NCBI GenBank assembly: GCA_049889355.1
Contig: JBMHDN010000040.1
Span: 1 to 64,000 of the forward strand
Length of the DNA: 64,000 nt
Reading direction: 5' to 3'
Origin: JBMHDN01 sp049889355
Lineage (GTDB): Bacteria; Pseudomonadota; Alphaproteobacteria; Puniceispirillales; Puniceispirillaceae
The first letter of the stretch is position 1; each line of letters starts with the position of its first letter. The position numbers were made by a program, and so were the translations under genes. The notes below the pieces were generated by a model that searched no databases, had not been told where the DNA came from, and saw only the letters and a list, made by a program, of their open reading frames with translations. Shown piece after piece: positions 8,301 through 16,689 of the stretch.

Positions 8301-9887
8301 GCAAAGCTGCGCCATTCAACAGAAGGCGTAACGCTGATTTCACCGCCGCCACATCACGATATTTATTCAATCGAAGATTTGGCGCAACTGATTTATGATC
8401 TCAAGCAAATCAACCCAGATGCCAAGGTCTGCGTCAAGCTGGTGGCTTCAACCGGTATCGGCACCATTGCCGCCGGCGTGGCCAAAGCCAAAGCAGATAC
8501 GATTTTGATCTCAGGTCATGGCGGTGGCACAGGGGCCAGCCCGCAATCTTCTATCAAACATGCTGGTATGCCATGGGAAATGGGTCTGTCTGAAGTCCAT
8601 CAGGTGCTGTCGATGAACGGGCTGCGTGAAAAGGTTGTGTTGCGGACCGATGGCGGGCTGAAAACAGGCCGCGATATCGTCATTGCAGCGATGTTGGGCG
8701 CTGATGAATATGGCATTGGTACCGCCGCGCTGGTGGCGATGGGCTGTATCATGGTGCGTCAATGTCATTCCAACACCTGCCCTGTCGGGGTCTGTACCCA
8801 GCGTGATGATCTGCGGGCCAAATTTGAAGGTACGCCAGATAAGGTGGTTCAACTCTTCACCCATGTGGCAGAAGAAGTGCGCGAAATTCTGGCGCGCCTC
8901 GGCTTCCAGAATATCCAGGATATTATCGGCCGGACTGATCTGCTGAGCCAGGTATCACGCGGTGATGAAGCGCTGGATGATCTCGATTTGAACCCTATTC
9001 TGGTTCAGGCAGTGGTCTCTGGCGATCGCCGCGGTGGTAACCGCGATGCGGCGCGCAATGATGTACCAGATACATTGGATGCGCTGATGGTCAAAGATGC
9101 GGCCAGTGGCCTGTCTGATGGGGCCAAAATGGCGCTGTCCTATAATATCGAGAACACACAGCGGGCCATTGGTACGCGCCTGTCCTCGCATATTACGCGC
9201 CAATTTGGCATGGACAAGCTGACACCTGGCCAGTTTTCTGTGCGTCTGCGTGGTTCGGCTGGCCAGTCGCTGGGTGCTTTCTCGGTTCAAGGTCTGCGCC
9301 TTGATGTCATTGGTGATGCCAATGATTATGTGGGCAAGGGTCTGTCAGGTGGCATGATCACTGTGCGCCCATCTGCGGCCTCTGATTTCCAGGCTGACCA
9401 GAATACCATTATTGGCAATACGGTGCTTTATGGGGCGACAGCGGGAACCTTGCTAGCCGCAGGTCAGGCAGGTGAACGTCTGGCTGTGCGCAATAGCGGT
9501 GCAACCGCCATTGTTGAAGGCTGTGGTTCAAACGGTTGTGAATATATGACTGGTGGCCAGGTGGTGATTTTGGGCGAAACAGGGTCTAATTTCGGGGCTG
9601 GCATGACAGGCGGAATGGCCTTCATCTATGATCCGAACGGCCAGTTCCTCTCACGCGTCAATCCGGCCAGCCTACATGTCTGCCGTGTTGAAGAAGCCTT
9701 CTGGCAGGAAAAGCTGCATGATCTGATCAGCCTGCATGCCAATGAGACCGATTCAGCGCTGGCAAAACGCCTGCTCAATCACTGGGATACAGAATGGGCG
9801 CATTTCTGGCAGGTTGTACCGTTGGAAATTCTGCCACGTCTTGAAGTGCCGGTTTCAAGTGCTTCTGCACTGGCTCAGTCAGCTTAA
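5334..9887 (+). CDS. gltB: Glutamate synthase (NADPH) large subunit
   Basis: This enzyme transfers the amide nitrogen of glutamine to 2-oxoglutarate to give two glutamates. The 1517-residue protein has a class-II glutamine amidotransferase domain whose nucleophile is C40 in DNCGVGF, after a short propeptide that is expected to be removed. A central domain, an FMN-binding synthase domain and a C-terminal beta-helix follow. The 3Fe-4S cysteines lie in MVRQCHSNTCPVGVC. AAGGAAG precedes two consecutive ATGs at 5334 and 5337, either of which could start; the frame is open further upstream inside gltD, but that is not the gene. It forms an operon with gltD. The length is normal. Confidence 0.97.
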   Translation: MMAMNNEMNSQKAYIADRKAAEAKLIEAGAYHPDWEHDNCGVGFVAAVDGQPSRAVVEAAIEALQSIWHRGAVDADGMTGDGAGLHIAIPRAFFTDHIARTGHDDEGGRLAVGMVFLPRLDLAEQESCRCIVEQEILRMGHKIYGWRQVPVDVRALGDKAMATRPEIEQVMFAMPDDISEQEAERQLYIIRRRIEKAVIAERIEDFYVCSLSTRSIIYKGMFLAEQVTAFYPDLTDERFISDFAVYHQRYSTNTFPTWKLAQPFRVLAHNGEINTIRGNMNWMSCHEDRMDSPVFGDALDDIKPVIGKGSSDSAALDAVFELLLQAGRNLPMVKTMMIPEAIDVASESDLAKLYGYCNAVMEPWDGPAAIAAFSGNWVIGGTDRNGLRPLRYTLTKSGLLIGGSETGMVSVAEADIAERGRLGPGEMIGVNLATGEMVRDAELKSVLAGSADWASWLARSEQMDGLLAKAGTSKASQVDGDTRRRRQVMSGWTMEDMELLLQPMAQTGKEAVGSMGDDTPLAVLSSRYRGLHHFFRQNFSQVTNPPIDSLRERHVMSLRTRLGNLGNILDEAPEQCDHLLLNSPVLTDSEWHALSAHLGDKAVEISCVFGTEDGPDGLKLALERIRVEAEDAVRGGAQHIMLSDRAADAHHVPIPMILATGAVHAHLVRQQLRTFASLNVASAECLDVHHVAVLIGVGATTVNPYGAQWAIQERLEKGLLGKLSLADAVANYRKAIEDGLLKIMSKMGISIIASYRGGYNFEALGLSRALVKDFFPPMSSRISGLGLNGIQARLMDMHDKAYASEVGYLPVGGLFRYRRSGEQHAFDGQMIHAMQHACDTGSYESWKKYVGMIERQGPVNLRDLLDFSSHRAAIAEEQVESITEIRKRLVSPGISLGALSPEAHETLSIAMNRIGAKSDSGEGGEDPERFKLRENGDNPSSAIKQVASGRFGVTAEYLNNCSELEIKVAQGAKPGEGGQLPGIKVNAIIAKLRHSTEGVTLISPPPHHDIYSIEDLAQLIYDLKQINPDAKVCVKLVASTGIGTIAAGVAKAKADTILISGHGGGTGASPQSSIKHAGMPWEMGLSEVHQVLSMNGLREKVVLRTDGGLKTGRDIVIAAMLGADEYGIGTAALVAMGCIMVRQCHSNTCPVGVCTQRDDLRAKFEGTPDKVVQLFTHVAEEVREILARLGFQNIQDIIGRTDLLSQVSRGDEALDDLDLNPILVQAVVSGDRRGGNRDAARNDVPDTLDALMVKDAASGLSDGAKMALSYNIENTQRAIGTRLSSHITRQFGMDKLTPGQFSVRLRGSAGQSLGAFSVQGLRLDVIGDANDYVGKGLSGGMITVRPSAASDFQADQNTIIGNTVLYGATAGTLLAAGQAGERLAVRNSGATAIVEGCGSNGCEYMTGGQVVILGETGSNFGAGMTGGMAFIYDPNGQFLSRVNPASLHVCRVEEAFWQEKLHDLISLHANETDSALAKRLLNHWDTEWAHFWQVVPLEILPRLEVPVSSASALAQSA

Positions 9888-9947
9888 AGCGCAGTTTATC
9901 AAAAACAGGCTTGACCAAGCCTTGCTGATATTGTCTTAAATGCTGGC

Positions 9948-10493
9948 ATGATTTTACGGCCTCAAAATGAAACTGATTCTGATGCAGTTGCTGGCTTATT
10001 GGCACGGGCTTTCGGGCCCGGCCATCCAGCAAGGGCGGTCTGGAATCTGCGCTTAACTCACCCTGTAGAAGGGCTCGCACTTGTCTGTGAATTGGCAGAC
10101 AGGCTGGTTGGCTCTTTGCGTTTTTGGCAGATTTCACTGGCTGGCCAGCCACAACTCTTGCTTGGCCCGCTCGCGGTAGAGCCAGATTTACAAGGGGCGG
10201 GTATTGGACAGTCACTTGTGAAGCAAGGGTTGGGGATCGCCTCGCAAAGCGGTTATCAGGCGGTGCTGGTATCAGGTGAGGCTCATTATTACAGCCATTT
10301 CGATTTTGTGCCTGCGCCGGCCAATCTGCGCTGGCCAGGGCCTATCGAAGCTGGGCGTTTGCAAATTAAAGAGTTAAAGCCGGGTTATCTCGCCTCTTTG
10401 CCAAAAGGTCCCTTGGCGATCTTGCCAGATCCAGAGCCAGCGCCTAAACTTGAAGTGGATTTTTTGACGTCAGCGCAGTCGGCGCGCTCTTGA
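9948..10493 (+). CDS. GNAT-family N-acetyltransferase (YhbS-like)
   Basis: This 181-residue protein shows the GNAT fold order. The acetyl-CoA-binding motif A is LAVEPDLQGAGIGQSL (QGAGIG at 82-87), followed by GEAHYYSHFDFVPA, which resembles YhbS-type predicted acetyltransferases. The substrate is unknown. It starts 60 bp after gltB on the same strand and could be read through from it. The ATG at 9948 has no strong ribosome site, which fits a low-level housekeeping gene. Confidence 0.85.
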   Translation: MILRPQNETDSDAVAGLLARAFGPGHPARAVWNLRLTHPVEGLALVCELADRLVGSLRFWQISLAGQPQLLLGPLAVEPDLQGAGIGQSLVKQGLGIASQSGYQAVLVSGEAHYYSHFDFVPAPANLRWPGPIEAGRLQIKELKPGYLASLPKGPLAILPDPEPAPKLEVDFLTSAQSARS

Positions 10494-10522
10494 ATGCGCC
10501 GCCTTTTTTGAGGGAGTGACGC

Positions 10523-11230
10523 TTGCTTACGCTTTTTCATCATGCGCTTTCTGCTGGCTCACGCCTCATTCGCTTGCAACTCGCTGAACATCAACTTGAT
10601 TTTGATTTAAAAACACAAGTGCCCTGGCAGCGTGATGAGCGCTTTCTGGCAATGAACCCTGCTGGCAGCCTGCCTGTGCTGGCTCTTGATTCAGATTATC
10701 GGCAAACATTATGTGGTGTTCGGGCGATATCAGAATGGGTCGAAGAACAGGCCCTTGGCAATGCCTTCGCGCAGCAAGATCGCACGCCTGCATCCAATCT
10801 ATTGGGTGAACAGATGCTGGTGCGTGCTGAAACACGCCGGCTGATTGACTGGTTTGAAGATAAATTTCAGCAAGAAGTATCAGGTCCCTTAATCAGAGAG
10901 CGCATCATTAAGCGGTTTTCAGGCAATAAACCGGTCAATTCTGATGTGATACGTGCGGCGCTGGTCAATGCACAAACCCATGTCGGCTATATTAATTTTT
11001 TGGCAGAACGGTCACCCTGGCTGGCTGGTGATAGCTTGAGCCTTGCTGACTTTGCTGCTGCAGCGCAAATCTCAATCCTGGATTATTTTGGTGATGTGGA
11101 TTGGGAGCGTATTCCAGATGCGCGCCTCTGGTATATGAAAATCAAATCACGCCCTTGTTTCAGGGCGCTTCTGGCCGATCAGATTGTTGGCGTAACACCG
11201 TCAGCGAGCTACGCCAATCTCGATTTTTAA
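10523..11230 (+). CDS. Glutathione S-transferase family protein
   Basis: The 235 residues begin with a thioredoxin-like GST N-terminal domain (residues 1-80, with LPVLALDSDYRQTLCGVRAISEW, where the usual glutathione-contacting E/D-S pair reads LC). A helical C-terminal domain ends in SLADFAAAAQISILDYFGDVDW. Transcription likely uses a TTG start at 10523 preceded by AGGGAG at 10511; no ATG is better placed. GSTs conjugate or reduce with glutathione; which substrate is used cannot be told. It lies 29 bp behind the GNAT gene and its stop overlaps the end of the convergent hydrolase by 4 bp. Confidence 0.85.
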   Translation: MLTLFHHALSAGSRLIRLQLAEHQLDFDLKTQVPWQRDERFLAMNPAGSLPVLALDSDYRQTLCGVRAISEWVEEQALGNAFAQQDRTPASNLLGEQMLVRAETRRLIDWFEDKFQQEVSGPLIRERIIKRFSGNKPVNSDVIRAALVNAQTHVGYINFLAERSPWLAGDSLSLADFAAAAQISILDYFGDVDWERIPDARLWYMKIKSRPCFRALLADQIVGVTPSASYANLDF

Positions 11231-12099
11231 GCACGGGTATCATCTGGCTGCCTATCGATCAGCCGCCCCAAGATCCGTTCTGCGGATTGGGTGAGCGCGC
11301 GTAATTGTGCGGGGCCTGAAAAGCGATGACCTGCTGTTTTATCAAGGCAGATTTCAACTTGTTCTGAGGTCAGGCAGGCCGCGATATCAAAAGCTGTTTG
11401 ATGCGGCACTTCTTCATCTATCATCCCCTGATGCAAGATAACCGGCCCGTCAAAGCGCAGCGGCTGGGTTAGGCGCAAATTTTGCCGCCCATCGACAACC
11501 AAATGATAGGGATAGATCACATCTCCTTCTGCATAGGGGTTTGGCAGGGCAATTTGGCCTGTTTCCTGCATCTCACTTTTCTGGGCTTTATCCAGCATAT
11601 CCCATATCAGCGTCTCGGTGAAATCAGGTGCAGCGGCAATACCGATCATCGCTGCAATGCGCGCTGGCAGGTGGGCTGCTAAATTGAGCATGATCCAGCC
11701 ACCCAGCGACGAGCCAACCAAAATGACAGGGCCATTGCTGCAAGCCTCTAGGACCTGAACAGCATCATCAGTCCAGCGGCTGATGGTGCCCTCTAAAAAG
11801 GTGCCGTCTGACAGGCCATGGCCAAAATAATCAAAGCGGGTACAGCCAAATCCATGTGCTTCAGCCCAGCTGGCTAGCGCATTGGCTTTGCTGCCAAACA
11901 TGTCAGAGCCATGACCAGCCAGAAACAAAAATTCTGGGGCAGGGCTGTTGGCATCTGGCCAAATCTGGCTCAATTTCGTGGAGTCAGCCTTAATCTGGTG
12001 ATAAGCCAGCTGATGCCCATCTGCTGTGGTCAGCCAACCTGTTGGTGCGAGGCTTTCTACGTCATCTTGCAGGCTATCTATGTGCTTATCTTCAGTCAT
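11227..12099 (-). CDS. Alpha/beta-hydrolase (ABHD10-like serine esterase)
   Basis: This 290-residue protein has a typical alpha/beta-hydrolase core. The oxyanion-side motif is FLAGHGSDM, the nucleophile elbow GSSLGG has S131, an acid is in GMIDEEVP and the histidine is in TAGHRFSG near the C-terminus. The FDYFGHGLSDG stretch resembles the ABHD10 / short-chain acyl esterase group. It probably hydrolyses a soluble carboxyl or thioester; the true substrate is unknown. No signal peptide is seen, so it is cytoplasmic. It is convergent with the GST gene, overlapping by 4 bp. Confidence 0.88.
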   Translation of the reverse strand: MTEDKHIDSLQDDVESLAPTGWLTTADGHQLAYHQIKADSTKLSQIWPDANSPAPEFLFLAGHGSDMFGSKANALASWAEAHGFGCTRFDYFGHGLSDGTFLEGTISRWTDDAVQVLEACSNGPVILVGSSLGGWIMLNLAAHLPARIAAMIGIAAAPDFTETLIWDMLDKAQKSEMQETGQIALPNPYAEGDVIYPYHLVVDGRQNLRLTQPLRFDGPVILHQGMIDEEVPHQTAFDIAACLTSEQVEICLDKTAGHRFSGPAQLRALTQSAERILGRLIDRQPDDTRA

Positions 12100-12320
12100 G
12101 GTGCCCCTCTTTTTGTCTATTTGCGTAAAATCGGCCGAGGATAGATTTAAATCAGCGATAAATTCAACGCTCTGGATTTAAAATGCTGACCTCATAAGTG
12201 TTTAGATGTAAAACAATACAGATATCATGCCGATAGATGGTCAAAAAACCTATCTTGTTTTGTGCATGCTACCTCTTTTGACGTAACAGCGCCTAACCTA
12301 AAGCAAGTGTTTTTTAAAAA

Positions 12321-13475
12321 ATGGTCCACTCTTCCACATCCAAGGTTCCGGTCATTGTGCAGATTTTGCCTGCGTTAAATCATGGCGGGGTTGAGCGCGG
12401 CACATTGGAAGTGGCTGCCGCTATTCAGGCGCGTGGTTGGAAGTCTGTGGTGATCAGCTCTGGCGGGGTCTTAGAAGCCCAGCTGCGCCGGCTGGGGGCA
12501 ACCCATCACACCCTGCCTGTCCACAAGAAAAACCCGCTTGTCTGGGGCGGTGTGCGCCGGAAATTGCGGCGTATTTTAAGAGAAGAAGGGGCCAGTCTTG
12601 TCCATGTGCGATCACGCGTGCCAGCCTGGATTGGCCTGCCTGTGGCCGATCGTCTTGGTGTGCCCACCATTTCGACCATTCATGGCAAATTTGTACCCGG
12701 CAATCCGTTTAAAAGGTTTTATAACCGCAAGATGTTACAGGCAGATAGGGTGATCGCGATATCCGCGTTCACCTGGTCCACCATTCAAAGCCATTATGAG
12801 ATTGCCACCCTTGCCAAACGCACACATATTATCCATCGCGGGGTGGATATGGATCAGTTTAATCCTGAAAAAGTGGCCCAATCACGTATCGTAAACGAAG
12901 CTGAACGCATCGGGCTTAGTGCGGATCATCCGGTGGTGATGTTGCCAGGCCGCCCAACAGCCTGGAAAGGCCATGAGATCTTACTGCGCGCGCTAGGGCA
13001 TCTCAAAGATCTGACCTTCAGCACTGTATTGCTGGGCGCGGCAGATGGCAGTGATGATTACGTCTCAAAATTAGAGAAATTGGCGCTGGCCAGCGGGCTG
13101 GCCGGGCGTGTGCATATTGTCAAAGCAACCCGCGATGTACCGGCGGCCCTGATGCTGGCTGATATTGTGGCGATGCCATCTATTGACCCTGAGCCCTTCG
13201 GGCGTGTGGCGATTGAGGCACAGGCAATGGGCCGGCCTGTCGTGGCCTTTAATCATGGCGGGGCCGCAGAGAGCATTATAGATGGCGAGACTGGCTGGCT
13301 GGTTCCGCCTTTGGATGAGGTGGCACTGGCTGAGGCTATCCGCGCGGGCCTTGCATTTGATTTCAAAACCCGCAAAAGCCGCGCTGAAAAAGCCAGAGCA
13401 CATGTTGAAACGCATTTCTCAACCGCTAAGATGTGTGCGGCCACGCTTGATGTCTATGCTGATCTGCTGAAATAG
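12321..13475 (+). CDS. GT4-family glycosyltransferase
   Basis: This 384-residue protein has the GT-B two-domain layout. The N-terminal domain has the acceptor-side motif PALNHGGVERGT. The C-terminal nucleotide-sugar domain has PGRPTAWKGHEIL and the E-x7-E signature in DPEPFGRVAIEAQAMGRP. It likely builds a lipopolysaccharide core or another surface glycan by retaining transfer from an NDP-sugar. It stands apart from other envelope genes, with a 221-bp AT-rich upstream region and no clear ribosome site, so donor and acceptor are unknown. Confidence 0.9.
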   Translation: MVHSSTSKVPVIVQILPALNHGGVERGTLEVAAAIQARGWKSVVISSGGVLEAQLRRLGATHHTLPVHKKNPLVWGGVRRKLRRILREEGASLVHVRSRVPAWIGLPVADRLGVPTISTIHGKFVPGNPFKRFYNRKMLQADRVIAISAFTWSTIQSHYEIATLAKRTHIIHRGVDMDQFNPEKVAQSRIVNEAERIGLSADHPVVMLPGRPTAWKGHEILLRALGHLKDLTFSTVLLGAADGSDDYVSKLEKLALASGLAGRVHIVKATRDVPAALMLADIVAMPSIDPEPFGRVAIEAQAMGRPVVAFNHGGAAESIIDGETGWLVPPLDEVALAEAIRAGLAFDFKTRKSRAEKARAHVETHFSTAKMCAATLDVYADLLK

Positions 13476-13582
13476 CAATGCCAGATGGCGCCAATTTCCT
13501 GAGAATTGGTGGCTTGTCTTATAAGGCCAAGGCGCGTATTTACAGAGGCTGTCTGTGTGATACAGATATCTGTATCGGTTTG

Positions 13583-13611
13583 TTGACGTGGCGTTTTAGG
13601 CCATATTTTAG
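13583..13611 (+). promoter_or_regulatory. Probable promoter of the thrS-infC block
   Basis: TTGACG (13583-13588) and TTTTAG (13606-13611) are spaced 17 bp, just before thrS. The -35 match is good and the -10 is weak. The short leader leaves no room for a T-box or long thrS operator. Confidence 0.4.
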
Positions 13612-13637
13612 ATTTATTGAACGAGATGGATTAAACC

Positions 13638-15575
13638 ATGCCTGTGATTTCTCTTCCCGATGGCTCTACCCGCGCCTATGACGCTCCGGTCAGCCCGTTT
13701 GAGATTGCCAGCGATATCGGTCCTGGCCTTGCCAAAGCAGCCCTGATGGCCGAAGTAGATGGGACGGGGTGGGATCTGACCCGCCCGATTGAAACAGATG
13801 CTGAGCTGCGTCTGATCACGGCAAAAGACAGTGCTGAAGCGCTGGAATTGGTGCGCCATGATTGTGCGCATATTCTGGCAGAGGCGGTGCTTGAGCTGTT
13901 TCCGGAAACACAAGTCACCATTGGCCCGGCTATCGATACCGGTTTTTATTATGATTTTTATCGCGAAACCCCGTTCAGCACAGATGATTTAGAAATCATT
14001 GAAAAGCGGATGCATGAGATTGTCGATCGCGATGAGCCAATCACCCGCGATGAATGGACACGTGATGAGGCGGTGGCGTTTTATAAGAATAATAATGAGC
14101 CATTTAAAATTGAGCTGGTGGAAGCCATCCCTGCTGATGAGACGGTGAGCTATTACACCCAAGGTGATTTCATTGATCTCTGCCGCGGCCCGCATCTGCC
14201 GTCAACCGGACGGGCAGGCCATGCCTTTAAACTGATGAAGGTGGCAGGCGCCTATTGGCGCGGCGATTCCTCAAAGCCAATGCTTCAGCGCATTTATGGT
14301 ACAGCCTGGCTGACCGAAAAAGACCTGAGTGCCTATCTGCATATGCTTGAAGAGGCAGAAAAGCGCGATCACCGTAAATTAGGGAAAGCTCTTGATCTCT
14401 TCCATATGCAAGAAGAAGCCACAGGCTCTGTTTTCTGGCATCCGCGCGGCTGGACAATTTATCGCGAGATTGAAAATTATATGCGTCGGCGCCTCGATGC
14501 TGCAGGCTATAATGAGGTGAAAACACCGCAGCTGATCGACCGCTCACTCTGGGAAGCCTCGGGCCATTGGGAGAAATTCGGCGAGAATATGTTTACCGCT
14601 GAATCAGAAGATGACCGCACCTTGGCACTCAAGCCGATGAATTGCCCGGGCCATGTTCAGATTTACCGTCAGGGCGTGAAATCCTATCGTGATTTGCCTT
14701 TGCGGATGGCTGAGTTTGGGTCCTGTCACCGCAATGAGCCCTCAGGTGCATTGCATGGCATTATGCGGGTGCGTGCCTTTACCCAGGATGACGCCCATAT
14801 TTTCTGTACCGAAGATCAGATCAATGATGAATCTGTGGCCTTTTGTAATCTGCTCCAGGAAATCTATCGTGATTTCGGCTTTTCAGATATCCATGTGAAA
14901 TTCTCAGATCGCCCAGATGTGCGTGCTGGTGATGACGCCACCTGGGACAAGGCAGAAAAAGCGCTGGCAGATGCCACCAAAGCAGCAGGGCTGGACACCA
15001 CACTCAATCCAGGTGAAGGGGCTTTTTACGGGCCAAAGCTGGAATTTGTGCTGCGTGATGCGATTGGCCGAGACTGGCAGTGCGGGACGTTGCAGGCTGA
15101 TTTTGTGCTGCCTGAACGGCTGGATGCAGAATATGTTGGCGAAGATGGCAATCGCCACCGCCCAGTGATGTTGCACCGTGCGATCTTAGGCTCGCTTGAG
15201 CGTTTCATTGGTATTCTGATTGAGCAATATTCAGGCCGGATGCCAGGTTGGCTGTCACCTGTCCAGCTGGTTGTGGCCCCAATTACTGATTCGGCCAATG
15301 ACTATGCCGATGAAGTGGCACAGCTGGCAGCCGCTGCAGGTATGCGGGTTGAAACCGATAAGCGGAACGAGAAAATCGGCTATAAAATCCGTGAACATAG
15401 CACCGCAAAGATACCTTATATCATCGCTGTTGGTGGCCGTGAGGCTGAGGCGCGTTCTGTGGCTTTGCGCCGGCTTGGCTCGTCTGATCAGCAAGTGCTG
15501 GGTCTGGAAGAAGCCATCGCCATGCTGGGCCATGATGTGCTGCCGCCAGATGTGAAACGCACAAAAGGGGAATGA
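13638..15575 (+). CDS. thrS: Threonyl-tRNA synthetase
   Basis: It charges tRNA-Thr with threonine. The 645 residues carry the family domains in order: N-terminal TGS domain (about 1-60), the SAD editing domain with HDCAHILAEAV for removing serine, the class-II catalytic core with KPMNCPGH and RNEPSG (zinc ligands include this Cys and a following His), and the C-terminal anticodon-binding domain. It heads the translation block thrS-infC-rpmI-rplT-pheS-pheT, an arrangement conserved widely in bacteria. The internal GTG/ATG alternatives are not needed, since the TGS domain starts right at this ATG. Length is standard. Confidence 0.98.
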   Translation: MPVISLPDGSTRAYDAPVSPFEIASDIGPGLAKAALMAEVDGTGWDLTRPIETDAELRLITAKDSAEALELVRHDCAHILAEAVLELFPETQVTIGPAIDTGFYYDFYRETPFSTDDLEIIEKRMHEIVDRDEPITRDEWTRDEAVAFYKNNNEPFKIELVEAIPADETVSYYTQGDFIDLCRGPHLPSTGRAGHAFKLMKVAGAYWRGDSSKPMLQRIYGTAWLTEKDLSAYLHMLEEAEKRDHRKLGKALDLFHMQEEATGSVFWHPRGWTIYREIENYMRRRLDAAGYNEVKTPQLIDRSLWEASGHWEKFGENMFTAESEDDRTLALKPMNCPGHVQIYRQGVKSYRDLPLRMAEFGSCHRNEPSGALHGIMRVRAFTQDDAHIFCTEDQINDESVAFCNLLQEIYRDFGFSDIHVKFSDRPDVRAGDDATWDKAEKALADATKAAGLDTTLNPGEGAFYGPKLEFVLRDAIGRDWQCGTLQADFVLPERLDAEYVGEDGNRHRPVMLHRAILGSLERFIGILIEQYSGRMPGWLSPVQLVVAPITDSANDYADEVAQLAAAAGMRVETDKRNEKIGYKIREHSTAKIPYIIAVGGREAEARSVALRRLGSSDQQVLGLEEAIAMLGHDVLPPDVKRTKGE

Positions 15576-15630
15576 CGCGCAGTTTCCTTGAAAGACAGGA
15601 AAAAGCCAGTTATATACAAAAAAAGCAGCC

Positions 15631-15651
15631 CGGCATTATCATTATGCCGGA
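15631..15651 (+). promoter_or_regulatory. Leader hairpin upstream of infC
   Basis: CCGGCAT and ATGCCGG pair perfectly around a 7-nt loop, between thrS and the chosen infC start. There is no U-run on the plus strand, so it is more likely a leader or processing element than a terminator. Its presence argues that this stretch is untranslated although the frame is open. Confidence 0.45.
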
Positions 15652-15683
15652 CCCTATCTGTTCAAACTGAAGTGGAGACGTCA

Positions 15684-16220
15684 ATAGTACGTGATAGAAG
15701 AGACGCGCCGCCGGCCGCAACAGGCCCCCGCGTCAATGGTGATATCCGGGCACGATCTGTCCGTGTCATCGATCCTGAAGGTGAACAGCTCGGCATTTTA
15801 GATACGCGTGATGCGCTGGACAAGGCCGCCTCTCTAGGGCTTGACCTTGTTGAGTTGCAGCCAAATGCTGAGCCGCCTGTCTGTAAGATTATCGATTATG
15901 GGAAGTTCAAATATCAGGCACAAAAACGTGCCAATGAAGCCCGTAAGAAGCAGAAGATCATTGAGGTTAAGGAAATCAAACTGCGCCCCAACATCGACCA
16001 GCATGATTATGATGTGAAGATGAAGGCAGTGCGCAAATTCCTCGGCAATGGTGATAAGGTCAAGGTGACGTTACGTTTCCGCGGCCGTGAAATGGCGCAT
16101 GTTGAGCTTGGCTCTCAATTATTGGCACGCGTGCGCTCGGAAATTGAGGAAGAAGCCAAAATCGAGGCCATGCCAAAAATGGAAGGCCGCCAGATGATTA
16201 TGGTCCTCGCCCCGAAATAG
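15684..16220 (+). CDS. infC: Translation initiation factor IF-3
   Basis: IF-3 binds the 30S subunit and rejects poor start codons. The sequence has both family domains and hallmarks such as LDLVELQPNAEPPVCKIIDYGKFK (split here by reading: EPPVCKI, DYGKFKY) and KVTLRFRGREMAH. The frame extends back to a TTG at 15588, but that would include a hairpin region. The best start is ATA at 15684: GGAG lies 6 nt upstream and the resulting N-terminus IVRDRRDAPP fits the family, giving 178 residues. Non-AUG starts such as AUU are known for infC and allow IF-3 to repress itself; AUA would serve the same logic. The protein is certain, the start is inferred. Confidence 0.9.
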   Translation: MVRDRRDAPPAATGPRVNGDIRARSVRVIDPEGEQLGILDTRDALDKAASLGLDLVELQPNAEPPVCKIIDYGKFKYQAQKRANEARKKQKIIEVKEIKLRPNIDQHDYDVKMKAVRKFLGNGDKVKVTLRFRGREMAHVELGSQLLARVRSEIEEEAKIEAMPKMEGRQMIMVLAPK

Positions 16221-16384
16221 GTCCTGACATAGGCCCTGAATGAAGCGATCTATCTCCAGAACAGGTTGATAGGATGCAAGATGTTCTTTTAATGGACCTT
16301 GCTTTTCTAGTCTGTTCTGGTTATAAACTGCGCCACATTATCAGACCGCGTCTGGGCGAGGGTATGCCCAGCCGGTTAAACGAT

Positions 16385-16416
16385 ATTCTGGCTGATGGCT
16401 GAAAGGCCGCCAGAAT
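16385..16416 (+). promoter_or_regulatory. Hairpin in the rpmI leader
   Basis: ATTCTGGC and GCCAGAAT pair around a 16-nt loop, ending 23 bp before rpmI. In many bacteria L20 represses the rpmI-rplT message by binding a leader RNA structure; this is a positional candidate only. Confidence 0.35.
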
Positions 16417-16439
16417 AATTCAGATGAAAAGAGGTAAAA

Positions 16440-16637
16440 ATGCCCAAATTAAAGACCAAAAGCGGTGCGAAGAAACGTTTCTCACTGACTGCTAAGGGCA
16501 AAGTGCGCGGTTCAGCGGCTTTCCTGTCTCACAATTTGCGTCGTCGCTCTCAAAAGATGAAGCGCCAGGCACGCGGTACCATGATTCTGCATGAGGCCGA
16601 TGCCAAGATTGTAAAGCGCTTTTTGCCTTACGCTTAA
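16440..16637 (+). CDS. rpmI: 50S ribosomal protein L35
   Basis: A basic 65-residue protein beginning MPKLKTKSGAKKRF, the standard L35 N-terminus, with HNLRRRSQKMKRQ and a C-terminus RFLPYA. GAGGT lies just upstream of the ATG. It is followed by rplT 52 bp later, and the two are normally co-regulated by L20. Confidence 0.98.
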   Translation: MPKLKTKSGAKKRFSLTAKGKVRGSAAFLSHNLRRRSQKMKRQARGTMILHEADAKIVKRFLPYA

Positions 16638-16689
16638 GTGCCCTAAGCACCAACAGCGTCAGCATAGTCAGTTTTAAGGAGAGACGAAT

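Noticed and set aside
13478..13681. 67-residue plus-strand ORF before thrS
   Set aside because: It overlaps the thrS start and the probable promoter in another frame, with no ribosome site.
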